Source of the DNA: Lachnospiraceae bacterium | GTDB lineage: Bacteria; Bacillota; Clostridia; Lachnospirales; Lachnospiraceae | Reading direction: 5' to 3' | NCBI GenBank assembly: GCA_910575775.1 | Contig: CAJTEY010000002.1 | Location: 1-64,000, forward strand | DNA: 64,000 bases | Shown here: positions 32,719 to 42,458 of the stretch, in pieces | Layout: each line of letters starts with the position of its first letter | Position numbering within the stretch: position 1 is the first letter of the stretch | The notes under the pieces: model-generated | Databases searched by the model: none | What the model was told of the DNA's origin: nothing | What the model saw: the letters and a program-made list of their open reading frames with translations, nothing else | Position numbers and translations under genes: made by a program

Positions 32719-35373
32719 TTAGCATCCTTCCTTTCTCTTTATTCCTTCCGAAAGCGCCTTTCGCGCTCCTGTTCTGACAGCGGCGCTGCCACGTTCTCTT
32801 GCCTGCAAGAGCCCACATTCCCCTTCCCTGCTCCCCAGAAGGAACAGGCTTCTGTTTAAAAGCACCCACAACATCTGCCATCTCTGACTCATCAGGCCCG
32901 TTTTGTTCTCTTCCGCAAAGGCCTCCCTAAATTCCGGCAGCTTTATGAGCCTGCTAAGAAGCGGGATAAATTCTTTCCTTCCGCTGTGTTCCCCGGCATA
33001 GGCGATGGAGTCCATATAGGGGAAAATCCCTTTCTCAATGGCTTCATAATCCCTCTCCTCCTCTGCCAGTCTATCCGTCACCAGTTCATAAGGCTTCATG
33101 GAAAAGCACCTTCCATGGGATAACAGATTCAGTTCGTAAACCAGCTCCGGCATTACTCCATGGTCGGGCAGAAGCTGCACACACATGCAGGAGCCTTTTC
33201 TCTCAGGAAGAAGCGGCGCACTCACCGCAAGCTTACGCAAAATGTGCGCCTCCATTTCCTCTGTATAGGCATCTCCGCCATGGAACAGAGCCAGTTTTTT
33301 CAAGGTAAAAAGTACTTTCTGTAACTCATTCTTATCTGCCGTTTCCTTTTCGATTTCTGTCTCAATCGTCCCGATTCTCTCCATAACCGCAGAGAGAACC
33401 TCCTTACGCTCTCCATATACCAGCGCCAGCAAAGGGCTGACCCTCTTTTCCTCATAAGCAAAAGGCACGTCTATCCAGTGCGTTCTCTCTGCACTCCCAA
33501 TCAAGGCTGCGGCCTCCCGCAGCGTGCTGAAATTCTTTTCACAGGGAAGGGTAAGGAAATCTCCTGTTTCTTTCTCTATCCAGAGGCGGCACTGTGCCAT
33601 GGGCAGCTTTTCCACATCCGTCCCCGCCAGCACAGCCTTCGCCGCCAGAAGTCCCAGCACCGCGCCCTGATGCATCAGATCACGCTGCATCCGAAGGCCG
33701 GGAAAGGCATTGTGCTCGGCAGAGATGGCCTTGCCCGCCACCAGCAGTCCTTCCATCCGTTTTTTCTCACCATCCACCGGTAAGCAGGCACCCAACGGAA
33801 TCTGCATCCTCATCTGGGGCACCAGATAACCGCAATAGACAGAATCTGCATCCAGTTTTCCCTTGGGATCATAATTAGAAAAGCAGGTATAAATGCCGTC
33901 CTCATAAGTGCCAAACAGGCACACATCCTGAAGACCGATGACTCTTTCACCCAGGATATGCCTGCTTTCTCTGACGCTCACATATGAGCCGTGATCAAAC
34001 AGCTGCCCGCCTCTTCTTCTGCCGGTGATGATAAAGTCTGTAAAATCTTCCGTATCGTCCAGTCTCACCATGGCGGAAAAATTGTTCTGGTAGCTGTCTG
34101 GGCTGCCATACTGCGCCAGCGACCCCCAATAGGTAAAGCCGTCACGTTCCGACCCATAGACGCTGTCCGCTCCTGCCGCAACAGCCAGATCGCCGTCCCC
34201 TGTGGCGTCAATGATAATCCTGCCATAGCACATTTCCTTGCCGCCTCTGCCTGCGCATCTGACGCCCACAATGCGGCCTTTCTCTCTGGTTACATCATAA
34301 ACCAGTCTGCCGAACCGTATCTCCACGCCTGCCTGCAGACAGAGTTCTAATAGCACCAGTCCCTTGATGCCCCCATGGAAAGCATCATATCTGCCGAACA
34401 TACCGGCAGGACGCTCTATGCCGCAGCTTTCACACAGCCTGTCCACCCTCTCATCCACTTCCTGTGTATCCAGGAAGGATGTGCCGAACCAGTAAGCGTT
34501 CACGCCGCCTAATGTAGCAGTACCGCCTAAATCGTACATGGGCTCAATCAGCACTGTCCTGGCACCGCCTCTTGCCGCATACAGGGCTGCCATCGCCCCT
34601 GACGTGCCTCCGCCCGCCACAATCACATCAGCGATTTCCACAGCCTCAGGTTCTTTCGCAGACACCTTTTTCCCGTCTCTCCCGACGGTACTTCCATCCA
34701 TATCCCACTTTCCTGACACACAATTGCTTTCCAGTCTGCCGACCCACCGGTCTGCAAACCTGCCCAGAACAAGACAGGGATTATCCTTCTGCCTTCTTCG
34801 AAACTCCGCGAGCAATGCCTGTCTAAGCGCCAGCAGATTTTCCGCCGGAGTCTTTGTTCGGTCACTGACAAGGGAAGCCTCCAACAGCCCGCAGGTTCCA
34901 TCCCTGTTATCTCTGGTCCAGGCCCGCAGGGAAATCCTGCCTTCTAAGTCTTCCTCTTCCTGTTGCCACTGCACTTCTTCGCAGGAGACGGAAATAAGAC
35001 CGCCCTTCCCTGCCAGACAGACAGTCCGAGGAGCCAAATCCATCCTTTCGCCCCGCTGTCCACTTATCTCTTCCACAAAGTACAGACCGTAATAAAACCT
35101 TACACCCGCCTCCAGGCAGCGTTCCTCCAGATATTGTTTGCACCTGTCGGGAATCATCACACCGCCGTCAAAACATTCCTCCGGGAAAAATTCTCCCGGA
35201 ACCTCCCGCCTTTCATACCGGCACGGCCCACAGATATCCACAGCCAGATAGGTCTCCTGCACAGCCAGCATGACTTCCTTCCCCTGGCCTGCCAGTTCCA
35301 TTGCTCTGCATACTCCACGGAAAGTATTGTCCAACAGAAGGTACTGTGTCCGCCACGCTTTGTTCCTTACCAC
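32719..35373 (-). CDS. FAD-dependent oxidoreductase
   Basis: An 884-residue protein. The FAD-binding Rossmann motif DVIVAGGGTSGAMAALYAA with downstream VLIE is near residue 250, and DATGDGDLAVAAGAD matches the second FAD contact of the FAD_oxidored family. The first 240 residues form an extra domain of unknown role. The GTG start lies inside the end of the phosphorylase gene (7-bp overlap), so translation is coupled. Proteins of this family sit in glycan clusters and may oxidize sugars or their aglycones. The precise substrate is unknown. Confidence 0.8.
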   Translation of the reverse strand: MVRNKAWRTQYLLLDNTFRGVCRAMELAGQGKEVMLAVQETYLAVDICGPCRYERREVPGEFFPEECFDGGVMIPDRCKQYLEERCLEAGVRFYYGLYFVEEISGQRGERMDLAPRTVCLAGKGGLISVSCEEVQWQQEEEDLEGRISLRAWTRDNRDGTCGLLEASLVSDRTKTPAENLLALRQALLAEFRRRQKDNPCLVLGRFADRWVGRLESNCVSGKWDMDGSTVGRDGKKVSAKEPEAVEIADVIVAGGGTSGAMAALYAARGGARTVLIEPMYDLGGTATLGGVNAYWFGTSFLDTQEVDERVDRLCESCGIERPAGMFGRYDAFHGGIKGLVLLELCLQAGVEIRFGRLVYDVTREKGRIVGVRCAGRGGKEMCYGRIIIDATGDGDLAVAAGADSVYGSERDGFTYWGSLAQYGSPDSYQNNFSAMVRLDDTEDFTDFIITGRRRGGQLFDHGSYVSVRESRHILGERVIGLQDVCLFGTYEDGIYTCFSNYDPKGKLDADSVYCGYLVPQMRMQIPLGACLPVDGEKKRMEGLLVAGKAISAEHNAFPGLRMQRDLMHQGAVLGLLAAKAVLAGTDVEKLPMAQCRLWIEKETGDFLTLPCEKNFSTLREAAALIGSAERTHWIDVPFAYEEKRVSPLLALVYGERKEVLSAVMERIGTIETEIEKETADKNELQKVLFTLKKLALFHGGDAYTEEMEAHILRKLAVSAPLLPERKGSCMCVQLLPDHGVMPELVYELNLLSHGRCFSMKPYELVTDRLAEEERDYEAIEKGIFPYMDSIAYAGEHSGRKEFIPLLSRLIKLPEFREAFAEENKTGLMSQRWQMLWVLLNRSLFLLGSREGECGLLQARERGSAAVRTGARKALSEGIKRKEGC

Positions 35374-36824
35374 GCGAAATCCTCCGTCAGGGTCAGCTTC
35401 CTTTCTCCGCCTTCCTTGTCTATATAGGTAATTTCAAAACCCTTCTCCGTAAGCCGCGTTGTCAATGTGGCCTTTAAAGCGCCAGCCTGCCAGGAAATCT
35501 GTATGATATCGTCCGCCGTATCATGTACCGTCATGTCCCCGTCAAACACAGGATAATCGTTTCTGAACTGCATCAGCCGGCGCAGCTTCTGCACCACAGG
35601 TTTTTTCACCAGTTCCCGGATTTCCTCCACCCTATAGTCATGGCGGCTGATATTTCTGTCATAGTTGGTGCGCTCCATCAGCTCGTAGTCGTTTTCACCC
35701 GCCAGAAGTCCCATATAATACACCTGCGGAATACCCGGTGTGAAAAACTGCAGCGCTCTTGACAAGAGATACGCCTCATCGTTTTCCCCTACGGCAGAAT
35801 AATAGGAACAGTTAATCTGATAGACAACCTTTTTCCCGGCAGAGCCTGCGCTGTAATCCCATTTAAAGTTCGCACCGTACTTTTCCGTCTGGTCAATGAC
35901 TCCCTGCAATTCCTCCAGGCTTAACAGATCCACCACATCCACCGTCCCAAGACCATCGTGCGTATCCAGGGTGGTCTGCTGGTTTTTCGGGCAGATGGAA
36001 AGCCAGTGTTTCATTCTTGCGCCGCTTCCCGTATAAAGGGTATGAAGCGTCATCACCGGCAGCACAAAATCGTATACGGCGTAGCCGTGATCTGAAATCT
36101 TCATCTGCACGGAGTAGTGGTCGTGAATCTCCGGCAGCATGGGAATCTCTTTTTCATCCAGTATTTTCTGAATCCTGTCCATCATCTCCCAGATCTCCGG
36201 CTCCAGGAAGAAGCAGGCAGTGTCAATTTTCTTGGTTGCAAAGGCAAAAGCGTCCAGGCGAAGCTGGGAAAGTCCGTGATCCATCAAGAACCGCAGTGTC
36301 CTCTCCACATAATCCCATGTCACCTGTCTGCCCAGATCAAGATCCATCTGCTCGTCGTCAAAGGTACACCAGATTTTTTCCGTCGTTCCGTCCGCAAAGG
36401 CGATCTCCTCGCAGGGCGCGCAGGGCTTTCTCTTATTCAAAAGATCCACCTGCTCTTTGGTCGGTTCCCCGTCCGGCCAGAAGTTTTTGAACCGCAAAAA
36501 CATGTCCGCATAGGCAGAATCGTTGTGCTTCTCGATGAAGTCAAGAAACTCCGGGCTTCTTCTGGACAGATGATTGATCATAAAATCAAACATCAGTTCA
36601 TAATCCTTAGAAAGCGCCAAAATATCGTCCCAGTCTCCAAATTTTGCGTCCACTTTCGTGTAATCCACAGGCGCAAAACCCCGATCTCCCGAGGATGGAA
36701 AGAAGGGCAGTATGTGAATGGAACCGATCTCTCTTTTGAAATAGGTGTCCACCATTTCCTTTAATTCTTTTAAATTCTTCCCAAAGCTGTCCGCGTAAGT
36801 GATCAGCATAATTTTATTTTTCAT
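35367..36824 (-). CDS. gtfA: Sucrose phosphorylase (GH13 subfamily 18)
   Basis: A 485-residue protein close to sucrose phosphorylase in length and in every block: LITYADSFGKNL, ILPFFPSSGDRGFAPVDYTKVD, LRLDAFAF with the nucleophile Asp, the acid/base Glu in LPEIHDHY, and LDTHDGLG. The enzyme cleaves sucrose or a related alpha-glucoside with phosphate to glucose 1-phosphate. Related subfamily members act on glucosylglycerate or sucrose 6'-phosphate, so the substrate is probable but not certain. It overlaps the kinase gene by 11 bp and the FAD gene by 7 bp, within one operon. Confidence 0.85.
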   Translation of the reverse strand: MKNKIMLITYADSFGKNLKELKEMVDTYFKREIGSIHILPFFPSSGDRGFAPVDYTKVDAKFGDWDDILALSKDYELMFDFMINHLSRRSPEFLDFIEKHNDSAYADMFLRFKNFWPDGEPTKEQVDLLNKRKPCAPCEEIAFADGTTEKIWCTFDDEQMDLDLGRQVTWDYVERTLRFLMDHGLSQLRLDAFAFATKKIDTACFFLEPEIWEMMDRIQKILDEKEIPMLPEIHDHYSVQMKISDHGYAVYDFVLPVMTLHTLYTGSGARMKHWLSICPKNQQTTLDTHDGLGTVDVVDLLSLEELQGVIDQTEKYGANFKWDYSAGSAGKKVVYQINCSYYSAVGENDEAYLLSRALQFFTPGIPQVYYMGLLAGENDYELMERTNYDRNISRHDYRVEEIRELVKKPVVQKLRRLMQFRNDYPVFDGDMTVHDTADDIIQISWQAGALKATLTTRLTEKGFEITYIDKEGGERKLTLTEDFAW

Positions 36825-38193
36825 GTGTATCTGTTTCCTTTCCCACTAATATGCCTGCCATTACCGCCGCTCCTGTTGCGGCTTCCTCTTCCCTGTCGGT
36901 AAACGCCGCCGGCAGTTTCCATTTCTTTTCTATTTCCTCACGCAAAAGAGGATTCTTCCGAATGCCGTTTCCAGACGCCGTGATCCCGGTTCTTCCGCTT
37001 CGCAGTTCCTCTGGAAATCCCTGATACAGGCTGTACAGCTCCTCGGCCATTCCCGACACGAACCCCCTCACCAGATCGGCTCCGTGGAAATTCTCTTCTC
37101 CCAGTCCCCAAATGCCGGATTTTGCGCTTTCTCCACCCTGCCCTGTCTCTCTTTCCCCATAGAGAGCGGGCAAAACACGCAGATTCGTCACTTTCTGTTC
37201 TCTTCCAAGGCGTTCCATGCCCTCATACACTGCCGCCAGTTCCACGGGCGTTCCGAAAAACTCTACCATCTCCTTGAAAAATACCGCCAGTCTCTCGTAT
37301 ACCTTGCCTCCGTTTACCGAAGCCCCCACATACAGCCAGCCGCCGCCCGGAAAGGGCCTCACTTCTCCTTTTCCCGTTTCATACAGTTTTTCGGAAAATA
37401 CCGAAACCTGAGAACCCGTTCCCACGTTCACGCTGATACTTTTCTCTTTGTCTCTGACTGCACCGAGGAAACTTGCCTGATTGTCCCCCACCGCGCCAAA
37501 CACCGGGATCTCCTGATAGGTTCCCATCACTTTTCCTTCCGTCACCTCAGGATAATAGGAGATATCAACGCCCGCCTTTTCCATGACCGAAAGGGCAAAC
37601 TGCCGCCTCCTCAAATCAAAACCGCCAAAACTGGCAGCTATGGTCACATCCGCCAGCGCCTCTTTTTCACCTGTCAGTTTCATTGCCAGATAATCTCCGA
37701 TGTTTACAAAGGACACCGCTTCCCCGGGAATCTGTCCATTCTTTTGCAGATAAAAATGGGTCACGCTGCCATAGCCGGCATATAAGCACATCCCGGTCTG
37801 TTCGGAAAGATACCCAGCATAGCTCTTTCCCGTCTGGTAATGTTCGCCGCTCCACTCGTTTTTCCAGGTGTAATAGGGGCTTACCGCATTCCCTTCCTGA
37901 TTCACATACAAAATTCCGTGCATCTGCGCGGAAATACCGATTCCACCGATCCGTCTCACGCTTTGTTCCCCGCCTCCCGGACGACTCTCTTCGCCCTGCA
38001 GACATACGTCCTCAAGAAGATCCTCCAGTATTCTCCGGGCAGTAACAACAATCTCCTCCGGATCCTGTCTGAAGCCTGCTCCCTCCAGAAAGTGATTCTC
38101 CCCATGAAGTTCCCGCACTACCTTGTCATGCAGGGTGTCATATAACACACCGCAGATCGAAGTAGTGCCGATATCGAGTCCAATGAAAAACAT
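36814..38193 (-). CDS. FGGY-family carbohydrate kinase (sedoheptulokinase-like)
   Basis: A 459-residue kinase of the FGGY family. The N-terminal GLDIGTTSICGVLYD phosphate-binding motif, GISAQMHGILYV, and the C-terminal ITASGNGIRKNPLLREEIEKKWKLP are visible. Family members phosphorylate pentuloses, hexuloses or heptuloses with ATP. The internal pattern is like sedoheptulokinase. The neighbouring SIS protein at 45297-45908, similar to sedoheptulose-7-phosphate isomerase, fits a heptulose or ketose substrate, but this is inference. It follows the GH36 gene after 16 bp. Confidence 0.8.
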   Translation of the reverse strand: MFFIGLDIGTTSICGVLYDTLHDKVVRELHGENHFLEGAGFRQDPEEIVVTARRILEDLLEDVCLQGEESRPGGGEQSVRRIGGIGISAQMHGILYVNQEGNAVSPYYTWKNEWSGEHYQTGKSYAGYLSEQTGMCLYAGYGSVTHFYLQKNGQIPGEAVSFVNIGDYLAMKLTGEKEALADVTIAASFGGFDLRRRQFALSVMEKAGVDISYYPEVTEGKVMGTYQEIPVFGAVGDNQASFLGAVRDKEKSISVNVGTGSQVSVFSEKLYETGKGEVRPFPGGGWLYVGASVNGGKVYERLAVFFKEMVEFFGTPVELAAVYEGMERLGREQKVTNLRVLPALYGERETGQGGESAKSGIWGLGEENFHGADLVRGFVSGMAEELYSLYQGFPEELRSGRTGITASGNGIRKNPLLREEIEKKWKLPAAFTDREEEAATGAAVMAGILVGKETDTHEK

Positions 38194-38209
38194 ACTGACT
38201 GCCCCTTTC

Positions 38210-40246
38210 TTAAAAACGCAGTTCCACCACGCTGTTGTCTTTTGAAATGTTCACCCCGTACAGGCTTCCTCCCATCGACTCATATGCACATTCTCTGCCG
38301 TTTAGGAGTACTTGTCCGGGTTTTCTTTTTGCTGCAAAACCGAAAGTTCCCGGCTCCGTCACAAGGACTCCCACAGCATCCTCTTCTTCCCAGAGCCTGC
38401 GGATGCCGCCGATCCCGATGTACTTTTCCAGAATACCGATAAGCTGTATCTGCCTGTCCGGCAGAATCAAATACAGCTCCCCTTCCCCAAAGGCAAGGCT
38501 TACAGGCACCTCACAGCTTTCCTCCAAAGGTGATATCTTCCGTCCCGTCCAGTGATAGACCAGCCATTTATGATCTGAAAGCTCCGGGATATCCTGTACA
38601 CGCAGGACACCTTCGCACCGCTCTTCCTCCTTGTGGATTGAAAAAGCCGCAACAACATAGCACTCCGCAAAACGGTTCCATATCTTTAACGGTTTCCCGC
38701 TGGTTACGGGATCTTCCAGCAGGCAGTCCGTCGTGGGCATTCCCACACCGTCGCAGCGGATTATACTGCCGTCTTTCCTGATCAGCGGCCATATATAAGC
38801 GGGGTCTGTTTCCCCGACTTTATCGCTCACATACACCGGGCCTCCACTAACTGCCCGCAGCATGGAATGACAGCGGTTTTCTCTGTGGTCTGTATAATAC
38901 ATATCCCAGTCTCCCCAGTAGAACTGCCCCTGCAGCAGACTGTTATAGCCATTCTGGATCACATGCTCTCTAAAACCGTTCTTTTCATTGGGCACAAAAT
39001 CGTCGCTGCTTCTGGAGACAGCGCTGGAAGGGCGGTTCCACATATCTTCACTGGCCATGCCCATACAATTTATGATGCGGTTCTCAAAGTGGAGCGCTGC
39101 GGAGGCATTCAATCCTTTTTGTATCTCCCGGCCCGCTTCCCCGTAAGTCTTCATGCCGCCGTATGCCAGGGAAATAGCGCTCTGGCCGTCCACCTTCACA
39201 AAATCTATACCGCAGTGATTTTTTAACCAGGCGTGCCATCGGTCATAGAACAAAAATGCCCTGTCCGCTGACGGCGCCGGCAGAAGCCTGCCGTCAGGAA
39301 GACGTTCCAGTCCTGCCCGCAGTGCATCATGAGCTGGTGTTCCCTCCTTGGTCCCGTTCCAGTAACCCATCACCGCATGCCAGACTCCGACTTTCCCGAT
39401 GCCATATTCCTCCTTGAGTTCCCTGACACAGCCGCCAAGTCCTTCCGAAAACTGACTTTCCCGCGCGTCCAACCCTGTTAGCGTCTTCTCTTCGTAGTCT
39501 GCAGAAAGCCAGCCGTCATCAATCAGCACCCATTTGACCGGAACCGTTTTTTCCCGGAATTCCTGCATCTTTTCCATGATGCCCCGATGAGATACCTGAT
39601 GATAAAAGGCATCCCAGCTGCACCAGCCAAAATATTCAAACATTTCCGGGTAATTTCTGCGCTTTCTCATCATAGATTCTCTGCCCAGATACAGCAGCGC
39701 CTCCTCTGCCGCCCTCTCGCAGCATTGATAAGGATCCTTCCCCGCAGCAATCACAAGGCTTAAGTCAAAAAGACGATTCCTATTCCCCGCTCCCGGCGCC
39801 ATCCGTATCAGGAGTCTGTCTTCATCCTTCCCGTACATGTCCGTCCTGCACACTTCTCCGCAAACCGAAAGTAGCACGAAATACGCTTCCGCCTTTCTAA
39901 TAAGAAGCATCTGGGTTCTGTTTGGTAATTCGGAAAGTTTCCTGATAAAGGCCGGCCTGACCCACCAGTCCTTGTGCTGGTAGACAACCGTTGCACACTC
40001 TACTGCCGGAAGTTCAAGCTCATATGTCAGCCCTTCCCTGGCATCATAATACTTTTGCGGGCCGAAACATGGCTCCTGCACGTTGATTTGTCCCTCTGGG
40101 CAGATCAATGCCGTATCTTCCTTGCAGTGCACTTTAAGTTCCTCCGCTTTCCCTTCCTTCGGACATAAAGAAAGCAGAAAAACCACTCCGTCATCCCAAA
40201 CAATTTCCTTTTCCCTGCACTGAGTCGTTGTTCTGCTTTGAAACAT
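38210..40246 (-). CDS. Sip1-related alpha-galactosidase (GH36-like)
   Basis: A 678-residue protein of the raffinose-synthase/Sip1 alpha-galactosidase group. The (beta/alpha)8 core shows FGWCSWDAFYHQV near residue 206, LIDDGWLS, the nucleophile Asp in FVKVDGQS and the acid/base Asp in SRSSDDFVPNE. N- and C-terminal beta domains are present. It would remove alpha-galactosyl groups from raffinose-type sugars or act as a transglycosidase. It is cytoplasmic (no signal peptide). With the sucrose phosphorylase this suggests raffinose-family oligosaccharide use. Confidence 0.85.
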   Translation of the reverse strand: MFQSRTTTQCREKEIVWDDGVVFLLSLCPKEGKAEELKVHCKEDTALICPEGQINVQEPCFGPQKYYDAREGLTYELELPAVECATVVYQHKDWWVRPAFIRKLSELPNRTQMLLIRKAEAYFVLLSVCGEVCRTDMYGKDEDRLLIRMAPGAGNRNRLFDLSLVIAAGKDPYQCCERAAEEALLYLGRESMMRKRRNYPEMFEYFGWCSWDAFYHQVSHRGIMEKMQEFREKTVPVKWVLIDDGWLSADYEEKTLTGLDARESQFSEGLGGCVRELKEEYGIGKVGVWHAVMGYWNGTKEGTPAHDALRAGLERLPDGRLLPAPSADRAFLFYDRWHAWLKNHCGIDFVKVDGQSAISLAYGGMKTYGEAGREIQKGLNASAALHFENRIINCMGMASEDMWNRPSSAVSRSSDDFVPNEKNGFREHVIQNGYNSLLQGQFYWGDWDMYYTDHRENRCHSMLRAVSGGPVYVSDKVGETDPAYIWPLIRKDGSIIRCDGVGMPTTDCLLEDPVTSGKPLKIWNRFAECYVVAAFSIHKEEERCEGVLRVQDIPELSDHKWLVYHWTGRKISPLEESCEVPVSLAFGEGELYLILPDRQIQLIGILEKYIGIGGIRRLWEEEDAVGVLVTEPGTFGFAAKRKPGQVLLNGRECAYESMGGSLYGVNISKDNSVVELRF

Positions 40247-40262
40247 AATGCTCTCCCGTCAT

Positions 40263-41486
40263 TTAATTTTTCATAAACACTTCATTTACTCTTTTATTAA
40301 AAAAATGATCCGCAACAATTTCTCCGGCTCCTATCGCACCTGCACTTTCTTTCAGGGAAGAGACCAGCATTCTGTTCTCCTTTGCGCCCTTCACCTTTCT
40401 CTGGTCTGCCACGTCCTTTACGATATCAAAATACATGGGGTATCTCTGAATCAGTATTCCTCCCATAATTACAATCTCCGGATCCAGAATATTGATCAGG
40501 CTGCTGACGGCCACCCCCAGATAATATGCCGACTGGTTCAGAATGGACATCGTGAGCATGTCTTTCTTTTTCGCCATCTCAAACACATCCTCAATGAGCA
40601 GCTCATTCCTCTTCTGATAAAGCGGATGCTTCTCTTTCTGTTCCAGCTGTCTGCCCAGGGCTTTCAACACCGCAATTCCTGAACTTACTGCCTCCAGACA
40701 TCCCTTGTTGCCACAGTTGCACAAGGGCCCGTTGATATCCAGCGTAATATGACCAAATTCTCCTGCAATGCCATTGGCACCGATATTCAGTTTACCGTCA
40801 ATGATGAGTCCGCTTCCGATGCCCATATCCGCATCCACATAGACCAGCGTACTGCAGTCCTTCGCTTCTCCGCACCAGTACTCTCCGAAAGCGATCACAT
40901 TCGTATCTTTATTGAGAAAAACCGGAAAGCCCGTGTTCTCTTCCAGTATTTCCCGCAGGGGAAGATAATTCAAAATGGGCATATTGGGCGGCGTCAGCAT
41001 CATTCCGTTCTCATAGTCTATGGGGCCGGGCGCTCCCACACCGATTCCAAGAATCTTTTCCCTGCTGATACCGGAGCTTTCTATGACCCGGTTCACTGCC
41101 TGAATCAGCACATCCACAAATTCATTCTGCCCCACAAATTCCTTGTCCGTGGAATACTTTTCCATGGCGAGTACCTGCCCCTGCAGGTTCATAAGCACCA
41201 CGCCGGTGACAAACTTGTTGATATGAATACCGATGCTGTAGCGGTAATTCTCATTGATGGCATATGACACCGCTTTTCTCCCGATGCCTGTGGATTCCAT
41301 CTGGTCGCTCCTGATCAGATTCAGTTCTTCCAGCTCAGCCAGAATCTTTTTGATCGCCATAAACGTCAGTCCCGTTACGGAGGCAAGTCCCGCCTTTGTA
41401 GCCGTCCCGTTTTTTCTGATATAGTTTAAGACCGACCTTCTGTTATAATTTTTAAGCTGCACCTGATTGTTTTGTTCCGCCATCAT
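40263..41486 (-). CDS. ROK-family transcriptional repressor
   Basis: A 407-residue NagC/XylR-type protein. An N-terminal winged helix (KNYNRRSVLNYIRKNGTATKAGLASVTGLTFMAIKKILAELE, residues about 12-55) is followed by a ROK sugar-binding/kinase fold with GIGVGAPGPID, DADMGIGSG and the zinc motif CNCGNKGCLEAVSSG. It heads the catabolic operon and lies 90 bp downstream of the transporter genes. It is the most likely binder of the ATTAA-NN-TTAAT palindromes at 44861-45123. Confidence 0.88.
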   Translation of the reverse strand: MMAEQNNQVQLKNYNRRSVLNYIRKNGTATKAGLASVTGLTFMAIKKILAELEELNLIRSDQMESTGIGRKAVSYAINENYRYSIGIHINKFVTGVVLMNLQGQVLAMEKYSTDKEFVGQNEFVDVLIQAVNRVIESSGISREKILGIGVGAPGPIDYENGMMLTPPNMPILNYLPLREILEENTGFPVFLNKDTNVIAFGEYWCGEAKDCSTLVYVDADMGIGSGLIIDGKLNIGANGIAGEFGHITLDINGPLCNCGNKGCLEAVSSGIAVLKALGRQLEQKEKHPLYQKRNELLIEDVFEMAKKKDMLTMSILNQSAYYLGVAVSSLINILDPEIVIMGGILIQRYPMYFDIVKDVADQRKVKGAKENRMLVSSLKESAGAIGAGEIVADHFFNKRVNEVFMKN

Positions 41487-41576
41487 TTTCTCTTTTCCTT
41501 TTTCAATATCAAAAGTATTTTATATTATTTTTATTATACTTCATATTTTGTCAAAAAAGGATAGGAAATTGAAAAA

Positions 41577-42458
41577 TCAGCCCTTTACCGCTCCTCCCAG
41601 ATTCATACCGTCTGTGAAGTATTTCTGTAAGCACATAAACACCACAATAATGGGCAGAAGCACGATACACGATGCCGCCATCAGATAATTCCACTGCGTA
41701 TTCGACTGACTCACAAAAATCTTAAGACCGATTTGCAGGGTAAATCTGGCTGTGTCCGTCAAATACAGCAAAGGCTTTAGGAAATCATTCCAGCTCCAGT
41801 TAAAGGAGAGAACTACAACCGTCATAATGGCTGGTTTTGCCATAGGGAGCATAATCTTTCTCCAGATACAAAAATGTGACGCGCCATCCATCTGTGCCGA
41901 TTCGATTACCGAATTGGGAATGCCCGCATAAAACTGACGAAGCATAAAGATAAAGTATGCCGACCCCATAAACTGTGGAACAATCAGCGGCAGGTAGGTA
42001 CCCACCCAGCCCAGTCTGGCGTAAAGCACATACTGGGGAATCATCGTCACAAATTCCGGAATCATCATGGTGCCCAGAATAATCGTAAACAAAATATTTC
42101 TTCCCGGAAATTTAATCTTTGCAAAACCGTAAGCCACCAGAGAGTTGGCAAGCACACCTCCCAGAATGGCAAATCCCGCCACAAACAGGGAATTCAAAAA
42201 CCATCCCGTAAAATCTGCGCTCATCCATGCATCCTTAAAATTACTCCATACAGGATTATGGGGATACCATGTGATCGGATAGGTAAAAATCTCATCCATA
42301 TCCTTAAGAGCGGTGGAAACCATAAACCACAGCGGCATAAGAACCGTCAGCGCCGCCGCTGCAAGGAGAATAAAGCAGACCGTATCCAAAATCCGTTTTT
42401 TTCTCTTTCTGCTTGTCAAGCCGCCTTTTATTACCGTATGTTCCGTTCCGCGCATCAA
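41577..42458 (-). CDS. Sugar ABC transporter permease (MalG-type)
   Basis: A 293-residue inner-membrane permease with about six hydrophobic helices and the EAA loop (ESAQMDGASHFCIWRKIMLPMAKPA) that docks the ATPase. It partners with the permease encoded just upstream (4-bp overlap) and the lipoprotein at 43463-44845. No ATPase gene is in the cluster, so a shared MsmK-type ATPase elsewhere probably energizes it. Confidence 0.9.
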   Translation of the reverse strand: MMRGTEHTVIKGGLTSRKRKKRILDTVCFILLAAAALTVLMPLWFMVSTALKDMDEIFTYPITWYPHNPVWSNFKDAWMSADFTGWFLNSLFVAGFAILGGVLANSLVAYGFAKIKFPGRNILFTIILGTMMIPEFVTMIPQYVLYARLGWVGTYLPLIVPQFMGSAYFIFMLRQFYAGIPNSVIESAQMDGASHFCIWRKIMLPMAKPAIMTVVVLSFNWSWNDFLKPLLYLTDTARFTLQIGLKIFVSQSNTQWNYLMAASCIVLLPIIVVFMCLQKYFTDGMNLGGAVKG